From Hordeum vulgare subsp. vulgare (taxonomy: Eukaryota > Streptophyta > Magnoliopsida > Poales > Poaceae): a DNA stretch of 64,000 nt. The notes beneath the pieces were generated by a model. That model was not told where the DNA came from and made no database searches. It worked only from the letters and a program-made list of their open reading frames with translations. The translations under genes and the position numbers were made by a program. Location of the stretch: the NCBI RefSeq assembly GCF_904849725.1, contig NC_058518.1, forward strand, positions 395,609,581 through 395,673,580, in the 5' to 3' direction. Shown here one piece after another: positions 44,095 to 54,960 of this stretch; the first letter of the stretch is position 1; every line of letters begins with the position of its first letter.

Positions 44095-47000
44095 GTCCCC
44101 CTCCTCCCAGCGCCATCTCCCCTGGCCTCCCATGCCCTGCGTACCGCCTCCCTCTCCCGAGCTCCGCCGTTCGCCGTCGTGCTCGCCGGCGCCCCGCGCG
44201 CCGCCTCCTTCCTAGCCTCCCCTCGCCCTCGTCCTCGTCCTTGCTGGCGATCCCGTGCCGCGCCTCCCCGGTGGCCTCCTCCTGTCGTTGCTCATGTTGC
44301 CAAGACCGCCGTTCCCACGTACCCATGCCTAGCCCGATGTGTGGCTGATGCATGCTTCTGCCTTAGTGTGTTGCGTGCTGCTGTAGATGCTAGGCTGCTG
44401 GTGATGCTAGGTGTAGTCGCTTTGCTCGGCTGCTAGCTTGTTGTAGATGTTGTTGCTGCCAGCTTGCCTTGCCTGCCCGTTGCTCTTGCCGCTGAGCCTG
44501 TAGCTGCCGCTGCTGCGAGCCTGTTGCTGTGTGTAGCATTGCTCTTTTTGCTTTGCTAGCTGCTGCCTTGCCTGCTGTTGCCGATGCTAGGCTATTGTAG
44601 CTGCTTGGAGATGCTGTGTGTTGCCGCATGCTGTTGCCGCTACCAGATGCCGTTGCTGTGCCATGCTGCTAGCTTGCTCTTGCTGCTTGGCATGCTTGCT
44701 GTTGCGTAGATGTTGTTCCTGTTGCCAGTTGCTTTAGCTCTTGCTTAGATGCTGCCGCCTGTTGTTGCTGTTACCTCTTGCCGTGGCTAGCTAGTTTCTT
44801 GCTGTCGGCTGCTGCTGTAGTAGCTTAGCGCTGCTTGCTGTAGATGTTTGCTGTAGCTTGTGCTAGTTAGCTGCTAGCGCTGCTTGCTGATGGCCTGCAT
44901 GTTGTTGGTGTTGCTATGTTGGTTGCTTGCTGCCGTCGCCGATGATCGTTGCTGTTGTGTCGCCTGCCATCGCCGCGTGCACCATCCCCGACGCCGTGGA
45001 ATCGACAAGTTCGCCGAGTCCAGGACGTCCTCGACGACCCCCCGAGAACGTGTTCGACTGCCGACGCCGAAGACCGTGTACCGACGCCAAGAGTACGACT
45101 ACCGTCGACGAGACCCGAGTACCACGACGACCACAACGATCTTTGTTCTTCTTCACCGAACTGAACCCCTCCGAATCGCACGCTTCGAAGGTATATCGAT
45201 GGGACGTTGTCGTGAGCCGAGTATTTGTGATATATGAGATGTATCGTATGTTTGCGTCATATGTTGCCCGTTGCACGGTGTCTTCCTCTCCGTCGTGCCC
45301 TTGACACATGGGCACCCGGTAACCGGGATCACTCCATCTTTATTTAGCATTCCCGCACACGCTTCCAGCTTGTTGGCACCGATATCTCGTTGAGTATCGG
45401 GATAGGAACGTTGTCGTGGCCTCGTTTCCGTCTTGCGGCCATGGTTCCTTTTTCGCTCGCCGTGGACACATGTTTCTTCCTCTTCTTGCCCGTGATGTTA
45501 TGAACTTGTATGCATGACGCATTCATGGCATGATATCTTGTGTTGCATGTTTCTTGTGACGTAGCTCCGATCTATGTTCCGCGTGTTAACCGACTAGGAT
45601 GACATGTAGAATCACCGCTTCACCCCTTGCCATGTTAACCACACTTAAATATTGCCGTGTAAATAAAGGGGAGTGAATTAAATAATTAAACGTGGAGTTT
45701 CGTCGATATGCAACTCGTTGCATATCGAGCTTTACTTAATGTGTATTGTTTGTCTGAGGTGAATTGCCATGCCATCCCATGCATCATTGAACTGATCATG
45801 CATCATAGTAGGTTGTTCATCATGTTTGTTTCCGGTTTGCTCCGTCTCGATAGAGTTTTGCAAGCATGTCGGAATGTGAGGACCGTTCGACTACGTTGGT
45901 TCGCCAACTTCACGGAGTCATTCTTCTTCCAAGCGGGATCTCAGGCAAGATGACCATTTCCCCAGATACCATTACTATCATTGCCATGCTAATTTTATCG
46001 TTTCTACCGTTTATGTCTCGTTGCCTACCACATGTTAAATTTCAGCCTCTCAACAATGCCATGATAACCTTCAGCCTGTTCGACCTAGCAAACCACCGAT
46101 TGGCTATGTTACTGCTTGCTTAACCATGTTGTTAGCGTTGCTTGTTGCAGGTGTAGTTGCTTCCATGTGATAACATGGGTTCCTTGTCATATCACCATAT
46201 TAATGCTATTTAATTTAATGGACCTATATACTTGGTAAAAGGTGGAAGGCTCGGCCTTTTCTAGCCTGGTGTTTTGTTCCACCTTTGCCCCCTTAGTTTC
46301 GGCTACCAGTGTTATGTTCCATAAACGAGCGCTCCTAACATGATCGGGGTTGCTATGGGGACCCCCTTGATAATTCGTTTTAGATTAAAGCTGGTCTGGC
46401 AAGGCCCAACATTGCTACTACATTTGCCTAATAACTAATGAACTACATAGGGAGTAATTAACCCGAGGAAATTTAATCAACCCCCGGGCCAGTGCTCCTC
46501 ATGAGTGTTGGTCCCACCTGAGCGATGTCCGACGCCCCTCTGGTCACCCGGAGGTTTAGCGATCCCGATGTCTAGCTCATCCATCATGTCCTGAGAACGA
46601 GATACACGGCTCCTATTGGGATCGTCGACACGTCGGGCAGCCTTGCTGGATTAGTTTTACCTTTGATGGAATATCTTGTGCATCAGGATTCCGGTGATGC
46701 TTTGGGTAATATCAGAGTTGAGGTTTTCCACTAGGGAATCCGATGAGATCGCGAGCTTCGTGATTGAGGATTTCTATGCGGCTTGTGGTAATTTGTGATG
46801 GACAAGTTGGAGCACCCCCTGCAGGTTTAAATCTTTTCATAAAGTCGTGCCCGCGGTTATGTGGCAACGTGGAAACTTTGTTTAACACTAGTTATAGATA
46901 ACTTGAAGTTAACTTAATTAAAATATGCCAACTGTGTGCGTAAGCGTGACTGTCTCTTTCGTGAGTTCCTTCTCCGATGGAGGACACGGTGGGGTTATGT

Positions 47001-47477
47001 ATGACGTAGGTAGGTGTTCAGGATCATTCATTTGATCATCAGTAGTTCACGTCCGTTATGAGTAGATCATCCCCCTCTTTTTTCTTGTACTCGTTAGTTA
47101 GCCACCAAATATATGTTTAGTCGCTGCTGCAGCCTCACCACTTAACCATACCTCTCCCATTAAGCTTTGCTAGTCTCGATACCTTTGGAAATGAAATTGC
47201 TGAGTCCCTTGTGGCTTACAGATTACTACAACACCAGTTGCAGGTACAGGTAAAGGTTATTGACGTGAGCGCGTTGATTGTTCATTTGAAGTTGCTTCTT
47301 CTTCTTCTTCATCATCGATCCAGGATGGGTTCTAGGCCAGCAGCCTGGGATAGCAAGCATGGACGTCGTTCTTATTTTCTCGTTTGTTTTCGTCCGTAGT
47401 CACACCCTGCTCTTATTCATGATGATTATGTATTGTACTGATGCAACTCTGATGTAGCTTGTGGCGAGTGTAAGCCA

Positions 47478-47533
<56 letters not shown>

Positions 47534-47652
47534 TTCTTTTTAGTACATGTACTTGTAATGATATCCATTCTTGCGACACGACAAGATGCGCTTCTATCCC
47601 TGACGAGGCCCTCGTGCCAAATTGAGGATAGGGTCGCATCTTGGGCGTGACA
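44095..47652 (+). repeat. N1 5' LTR, second part
   Basis: Matches 51412-54955. Includes a GCT/TGT-rich low-complexity segment (44330-44900), a GC-rich segment near 44990-45160, a TCTTCTTCTTC tract (47288), an (AT)n tract (47483-47532), and the end TTGGGCGTGACA. The ORFs of 100-130 residues in 44884-45315 occur on both strands, overlap each other and recur in the 3' LTR; I treat them as non-genic. Confidence 0.9.
47483..47532 (+). repeat. (AT)n microsatellite in the N1 5' LTR
   Basis: About 50 bp of AT repeats with one C interruption. The matching position in the 3' LTR (about 54826-54836) has only about 10 bp, so the length changed after insertion. Confidence 0.9.
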
Positions 47653-47655
47653 AGT

Positions 47656-47667
47656 TGGTATCAGAGC
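47656..47667 (+). other. N1 primer-binding site
   Basis: TGGTATCAGAGC three bases after the LTR end; complement of initiator tRNA-Met 3' end. Intact, whereas the G1 site is damaged. Confidence 0.9.
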
Positions 47668-48490
47668 AGTACCGACCTAGGAGCCCCCTTGATTGATCGA
47701 ACTTGGCCGCGTCGAGTCTAGTGAAAAACTACTTTGAGTCTAGTTATATATCGGAGAGTAGGATTCTTTTTTCTCCTCTTCTATGCTCTGGTGAGGAATC
47801 TTGACGTAATATTTTAATTCTACTCCTCTTCTCACTCAAATTTTTTTAGGATCATGCGGATATTTTGGGATCTATATGATGCCGATGTGACGGAGTTCTG
47901 TCTTGGTGCCTCCTGTCTGACTTGATTTCTTTCGGGGAGTTGAGCTCCACGGGATTCTCGAGCACATCGTTATCATTTAGGTTTCTTAATATCTCAGGAC
48001 GAAAGATGTTCGTAATTGCTTCAATACTAGTAGTGGCGAGATAACCCCGATGTCCCGAGTACTGGTGTAGATTGTTCGGGAGTACTGCCATACTTTGTAT
48101 CGTTGTGATCATGAGGGTTTGTTGTAGATGAAGGTCCGAGATTCTGGTTGTGTGTTGACGGATGTGATACAGGTGGCGGGTTAGTATAGGAGTTGTGTGA
48201 TTATTACTCCTTGTATCCGTGTACCAGATTGCATGAACAGATATTTCGGGAATTCTTAGGTGGGAATTCAAGTAGTTGCTTATAGGACAATCTTCCAACA
48301 AATGCATGATGTTAGGTTGGGGTTCGGCATCTAGTGGATTCGTTTGTTGACGGTCGACTTATAGCGGTTCTCGTTGTGTCTTAAAGAGTCCTTGTATCTT
48401 GCTACGACTCGGGGACGCTTCGTATGTCGGGTGCACTGCCTTGCACTTGATGACTATTGTAAGGTTCGAGCCCGTGCGATCCTGTCCACG
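47668..48490 (+). other. N1 leader, homologous to the G1 leader
   Basis: Colinear with about 16620-17450 of G1 (for example TATCGGAGAGTAGG, TTCGGGAGTACTGCC, CTACGACTCGGGGA). No ORF. A conserved leader in a non-coding element fits a packaging or priming role (inference). Confidence 0.8.
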
Positions 48491-50626
48491 AAAATCTCAA
48501 TTCTTACCGGAGTTGTCTCATCTGTCTCAAGTTGTCTTTGTTTTTCCCCGCCCTCCCGCCCTTTTCTTCAGTGATTCAATTTTCATCCAAGAGTTTTCTT
48601 TTCATTGTGCTCCCGCTGTCTGTTCTTTTCTCTCTTACCCGGTGATTCATTGTGAAGATTCTCACGAGTTCTAGTGCATCATTCCTTCAATCTGGTTTTT
48701 TTCCGGTGAATTTAATTCAGTTGTCCATGTTCATCATATCCTTTTCATCCTTGTAAATTCTTTCCTATGTTGGGAATTCTTATCAGCCTATCCTGTTATT
48801 CATTCATCTCTTTTCTATCCGGTGTGTTGAAGACATCTCAGAGTTTCTTGTTTCAGATCTTTCATTATTTCAAGGTGCTAACCTCATCTAGTTTTCTTCA
48901 TACCGGTGCAATATCAATCCTTCTAGCAATCTTTTCTAACGGTGATTTCTTTGAGTGGGCCCATAACCCACAGGTTTTCCCAGGATCTTTACTGACTCTT
49001 TTAATTTTTTCCCGGAGATCTTTAATCTTTTCAACTATGACGTAGGTATGATTTCCATCAGTCATATTACATCTTCAAGATCTATTTGAATTAATTCTCT
49101 TATTTGGCTCAACCTTCCATTCTTCTTTATTCTGGAGTGTCTCATTATCCTTGGTGCTGTTTCTCGTCATCATTCTCAGCTTGCTAATTCGAAGGAGTGT
49201 TTCTCTCAATGTTGGTTCATTCTCTTGGAGATTCATCATTTCAGCTTGGTGTCGTCATCTTATTTGTTCCAATCATGAGTAATTCCTTTCTTGCTATCCG
49301 GTGCTTCTCTGAGTTGTTTTCATTCTCGATCCTCCGAAGGCCATCATTTCAGAAGACTTCTTCGTTCTCAGCTTGCAGCTTTCGTTCTTTAATTCTTCTC
49401 AATTGTTGTCTCTTCGTTCGTCTCTCGGTTATCTGGTGCCTTGTTCTAGTTTTCTCTCAGGTGCTTTATGATCTCTTCATTCTCATGTATCTCCATTAAT
49501 TCGTGGTGTTCCCATTCAATTGTGAATTCTTACCGGTATTTCCTTCGTTTATGCTTCATGTGGTGCATATCTATCTCTCTCTTTTAGTTTCCTTCAAGAA
49601 GAATAAGTGCTATGCTAAATCCATTGCTTGTCATCAATTTAATTTGATGAAGGATGAGCATAACATAATTCTTATTTTTGTTCTTCCTTCTTCCAAGAGA
49701 TTTCAATTATTCTTCCGGAGTGGCTCATGATATCAATTCATTCTCAAGTGTTCTTCAAGATTCTTGTTGGAGTACCTCAAGTATTCTAACTCTGGCATTT
49801 CTAGTGCTTTTGTTCTTTCTTCAACCTTTGAGGTGGTATTATAGCATTCTTGTTAGTGTAGGAGCCTCGAAGAGTTTTCCTTTCAAGAATAAGGTAATTA
49901 AATCCACCAATTCTTTGATCATGAGATAGTTCAACCCATGATTTCTTCATTGAGCTATTTTGGGTTGGATTTCACTTAAAGCTTTTCCTATGGATTGTTG
50001 CTATCATGGTGCTTGTCATTAATCCAAGTTCTCAATGCACCCTCTTAGTGTAAGAAGTTTTGATATCTTTGCTTTCAACTACCCTTGTTTCTTTTGGTGG
50101 TTGGTTGTCACCTCATATTTGTTGAGATGATTTTCATAAGCCCACTACTATCTTGTTCTTTTCGTTGTTGGTTTTCCAACTGTTATGTCAATTCTCTGTC
50201 CGTAGGCTCTTCAATTCTATTGCGGTGATAGTTGTCATTGTTTTCTTCATTCTCTTCTTCCGTATGAGCTAGTTCATATTCTCTTGTTCCGGAGGCATTG
50301 TGATGTTGCTCTTTTGGGTCTATTATGTTGTTCTATCAAGATCATGGTGTTCCCTTGTTCCATTTAGTTGTTTGATATGAATATTGTCTATTTCTTCCAT
50401 CTCATCAATTTTTTTGTCCCATTTTCCTACCGAAGTGCTGCCGAAATTTTCCGTGAATTCTTGCTTGTTTCTCATATCTGTCCTCATCTCTTTGCAACCT
50501 TCAAGGGTTGTTGGTGTCACTCGTTTGTCAAAGAAGCGACTAAGTTTTTACCTCTTGTTCTTTCTCATCCTCTCCCCCTTTCATTCTTGGATATCGGGGC
50601 GAGATCCTCTTGTAGTGTAGGAGAGT
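48491..50626 (+). other. N1 non-coding core in place of gag-pol
   Basis: 2.1 kb of T/C-rich sequence with scattered CCGGTG and TTCTTCATT motifs; the open stretches found are short and Phe/Leu/Ser-rich as expected for pyrimidine-rich DNA. It ends GTAGTGTAGGAGAGT, a purine-rich tract before the 3' LTR. The corresponding G1 tract reads ATAGTGTGGGAGAGT (57244-57258). Confidence 0.75.
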
Positions 50627-53600
50627 TGTGACAGCCCGAGACCGACGCCCCAGAAAATTCCCCTTTATTTTCGTTTCCGTCGGGTGATTAATTTTATTTG
50701 TTGCATCTTCATGTAGTTTGCATCATGGCATCATGCATGGCATCATGTCAACTGTGTTTTGTCGGTGTTGCTTGTTGCTCCGTGTTGTTGGGTGTTAATG
50801 CTTGTGAGTGCTTTGTGAGTGTGGCGTTGTTCATTGGCGTGATGAGAGTGGGTGCCAAAGAGCCGCTTCAAACCCTCCTACACCATGGACCTAAACCCTC
50901 TCTCCCCTCTTATTTCATTTTTGTGGTTTTGCTAAAGATTTCAGTTTTAACCCCTTCAAAATAAATCCGTCTTCTTTTAAAAATCCTTTTATTAAAGGTG
51001 GAGGCAACCCCTTGGGTTTCCTTTATTTCTTCCTTTTGTTTATTTTCAAAAACAGTCTCATTTTCTTTTCTCCTTTAAAGAGCTTTTATTTTATTCTCTT
51101 GTAAAAAAAGGGTTTATTTTAATTCTTCAAAAGGTTTTAGCTTTATTCGTTAAAAGTGCCCAATCTATTTTATAGTTGGGGCATATTTTTTTCAAGAAGC
51201 CAAAAGAATTTATATTTATTTTGATTAAACCTTTTTTTTCTTTTGTTTAAGTTTTCTGTTTTAAAAAAAGAAGAAAACCCAAAGAGAATAGGGGAAGAGG
51301 GAGCCTAGCCGAGCTGGCCCAAGGCCCAAGTCCTCCCGTGCTGACCTAGCGAGCCAGCCCGATCCCCATCTCCCTCTCGTCCTCCCCTCGCGCCATCGTT
51401 CTCCTCCCCGCGTGTCCCCCTCCTCCCAGCGCCATCTCCCCTGGCCTCCCGTGCCCTGCGTGCCGCGTCCCTCTCCCGAGCTCCGTCATTCGCCGCCGTG
51501 CTCGCTGGCGCCCCGCGCGCCGCCTCTTTCCTCGCCTCCCCTCGCCCCGGCCTCGTCCTCGCTGGCGGTCCCGTGCCGCGCCTCCCCGGCGGCCACCTCC
51601 TGCCGTTGCTCCTGTTGCCGAGACCGCCGTTCCCGCGTACCCATGCCTAGCACGATGTGTGGCTGATGCATGCTGCTGCCTTGCTACTGCCGTAGTGTGT
51701 TGCATGTTGTTGTAGATATTAGGCTGCTGGTGATGCCAGGTGTAGTCGCTTTGCTCGGCTGCTAGCTTGCTGTAGATGCTGTTGCTGCCAGCTTGCCTTG
51801 CCTGCTTGTTGCTCTTGCTGCCGAGCCTGTAGCTGCCGCTGCTGCGAGCTTGTTGATGTGTGTAGCGTTGCTCTTGCTGCTTTGCTAGCTGCTGCCTTGC
51901 CTGCTGCTGCCGATGCTAGTCTGCTGTAGCTGCTTGGAGATGCTCTCTGTTGCCGCATGCTGTTGCCGCTACCTGATGTCGTTGTTGTGCCATGCTGCTA
52001 GCTTGCTCTTGCTGCTTGGCATGCTTGCTGTTGCGTAGATATTGTTCCTGCTGCCAGTTGCTTTAGCTGTTGCTTAACTGCTGCTGCCGCGTGTTGTCGT
52101 TGTTAGTTGCTGCCGTGGCTAGCTAGTTGCTTGCTGCCGGCTGCTGCTGTAGATGTTTGATGTAGCTTGTGCTAGTTAGCTGCTAGCGCTACTTGCTCAT
52201 GGCCTGCATGTTGTTGGTGTTGCTATGTTGCTTGCTTGCTGTCGTCGCCCACAATCGTTGTTGTTGTGTCACGTGTCGTCGCCGCGTGCACCATCCCCGA
52301 CGCCGTGGAATCGACATGTTTGCCGAGTCCACGACGTCCTCGACGACCCCCCGTGAACGTGTTCGACTGCCGACGCCGAAGACCGTGTACCGACGCCAAG
52401 AGTACGACTACCATCGAGGAGACCCGAGTACCACGACGACCACGACGATCTTTGTTCTTCTTCACCGAACGGAACCCCTCCGAATCGCACGGTTCAAAGG
52501 TATACAGATGGGATGTTGTCGTGAGCCGAGTATTTGTGATGTATGAGATGTATCGTATGTTTGCGCCGTATGTTGCCCGTTGCACGTTGTCTTCCTTTCC
52601 GTCGTGCCCTCGACACATTGGAACCCGGTAACCGGGATCACCCCATCTTTATCTAGCGTTCCCGCACACGCTTCCAGCTCGTTGGCACCGATATCTCGTT
52701 GAGTATCGGGATAGGAACGTTGCCGTGGCATTGTTTCCGTCTTGCCGCCATGGTTCCTTTTTCGCTCGCCGTGGACACATGTTTCTTCCTCTTCTTGCCC
52801 GTGATGTTATGAACTTGTATCCATGACGCATTCATGGCATGATATCTTGTATTGCATGTTTCTTGTGACATAGCTACGATCTATGTTCCTCGTGTTAACC
52901 GACTAGGATGACATGTAGAATCACCGCTTCACCCCTTGCCATGTTAACCACACTTAAATATTGCCGTGTAAATAAAGGGGAGTGAATTAAATAATTAAAC
53001 GTGGAGTTTCGTCGATATGCAACTCATTGCATATCGAGCTTCACTTAATGTGTAGTGTTTGTCTGAGGTGAATTGCCATGCCATCCCATGCATCATTGAA
53101 CTGATCATGCATCATAGTAGATTGTGCATCGTGTTGTGCATCGTGTGGTGAATATTTGTGTTGATGTTTGTTTCCGGTTTGCTCCGTCTCGATAGAGTTC
53201 CGCAAGCGTGTCGGAATGTGAGGACCCGTTCGACTAGTTGGTTCGCCGACTTCACGGAGTCATTCTTCTTCCAAGCGGGATCTCAGGCAAGATGACCATT
53301 TCCCCAGATACCATTACTATCATTGCCATGCTACTTTTACCATTTCTACCGTTTATGTCTCATTGCCTACCACATGTTAAATTTCAGCCTCTCAACAATG
53401 CCATGATAACCTTCAACCAGTTCGACCTAGCAAACCACTGATTGGCTATCTTACTACTTGCTTAACCATGTTGTTAGCGTTGCTAGTTGCAGGTGTAGTT
53501 GCTTCCATGTGATAGCATGGGTTCCTTGTCATATCACCATATTAATGCTATTTAATTTAATGGTCCTATATACTTGGTAAAAGGTGGAAGGCTCAACCTT

Positions 53601-54955
53601 TTCTAGCCTGGTGTTTTGTTCCACCTTTGCCCCCTTAGTTTCGGCAACCGGTGTTATGTTCCATAAACGAGCGCTCCTAACACGATCGGGGTTGTTATGG
53701 GGACCCCCTTGATAATTCATTTTAGATTAAAGCTGGTCTGGCAAGGCCCAACTTTGGTACTACATTTGCCTAATAACTAATGAACTGCATAGGGAGTAAT
53801 TAACCCGAGGAAATTTAATCAACCCCCAGGCCAGTGCTCCTCATGAGTGTTGGTCCCACCTGAGCGATGTCCGGCGCCCCTCTGGTCACCCGGAGGTTCA
53901 GCGATCCCGACGTCTAGCTCATCCGTCGTGTCCTGAGAACGAGATACGCGGCTCCTATCGGGATCGTCGACACGTCAGGCGGCCTTGCTGGATAAGTTTT
54001 ACCTTTGACGGAATATCTTGTGCATCAGGATTCCGGTGATGCTTTGGGTAATCTCAGAGTTGAGGTTTTCCACTAGGGAATCCGACGAGATCGCGAGCTT
54101 CGTGATTGAGGATTTCTATGCAGCTTGTGGTAATTTGTGATGGACTAGTTGGAGCACCCCTGCAGGGTTAAATCTTTTCAGAAAGCCGTGCCCGCAGTTA
54201 TGTGGCAACGTGGAAACTTTGTTTAACACTGGTTATAGATAACTTGAAGTTAACTTAATTAAAATATGCCAATTGTGTGCGTAACCATGACTGTTTCTTT
54301 CGTGAGTTCCTTCTCCGATCGAGGACACGGTGGGGTTATGTCTTAGGTAGGTAGGTGTTCAGGATCATTCATTTGATCATCAGTAGTTCACGTCCATTAT
54401 GCGTAGATCATCCCCCTCTTTATTCTTGTACTCGTAAGTTAGCCACCAAATATATGTTTAGTCGCTGCTGCAGCCTCACCACTTAACCATACCTCTCCCA
54501 TTAAGCTTTGCTAGTCTTGATACCTTTGGAAATGAGATTGCTGAGTCCCCTGTGGCACACAGATTACTACAACACCAGTTGCAGGTATAGGTAAAGGTTA
54601 TTGACGTGAGCGCGGTGATTGTTCATTTGGAGTTGCTTCTTCTTCTTCTTCTTCTTCATCGATCCAGGATGGGTTCCAGTCCGGCAGCCTAGGATACAAG
54701 GATGGACGTCGTTCTTATTTTCTCATTTGTTTTCGTCAGTAGTCGGACCCTGCTCTTATTCATGATGATTATGTATTGTACTGATGCGACTCTGATGTAG
54801 CTTGTGGCGAGTGTAAGCCAATTCTATATATATCTCTTATTTTCAGTACATGTACTTGTAATGATATCCTTTCTTGCGACACGACGAGATGCGCTTCTAT
54901 CCCTGATGATGCCCTCGTGCCAAATCGAGGATAGGGTCGCATCTTGGGCGTGACA
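50627..54955 (+). repeat. N1 3' LTR (4329 bp), uninterrupted
   Basis: TGTGACAGCCCG to GGGCGTGACA. Full-length reference for the split 5' LTR. Its last about 1.6 kb is recognisably related to the end of the G1 3' LTR, for example the GGGGACCCCCTTGATAA block at 53700 and 61219. Confidence 0.92.
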
Positions 54956-54960
54956 ATGAA
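54956..54960 (+). repeat. Target-site duplication of N1, right copy (ATGAA)
   Basis: Exact match to 19810-19814. Confidence 0.92.

Larger units (their letters stand above)
19815..54955 (+). mobile_element. N1: non-coding long-LTR Gypsy derivative (LARD/Sukkula-like)
   Basis: Two LTRs of about 4.3 kb (19815-20604 joined to 44095-47652, and 50627-54955) flank a 2974-bp internal domain (47653-50626) with PBS and polypurine tract but no gag or pol. TG..CA ends and a perfect 5-bp target duplication are seen. Long LTRs around a non-coding middle fit the LARD class described in Triticeae as Sukkula elements. Leader and LTR ends resemble G1, so G1-type proteins could mobilise it (inference). By eye the first ~290 bp of its two LTRs differ by roughly 5%. 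Confidence 0.85.

Noticed and set aside
44884..45315. Overlapping ORFs of 100-133 residues on both strands, repeated at 52193-52631
   Set aside because: They lie in GC-rich LTR sequence, overlap in several frames, are duplicated only because the LTR is, and show no domain.
47211..47399. Short ORF with Leu/His-rich sequence
   Set aside because: Read through a TCTTCTTCTTC tract in the N1 LTR; no support.
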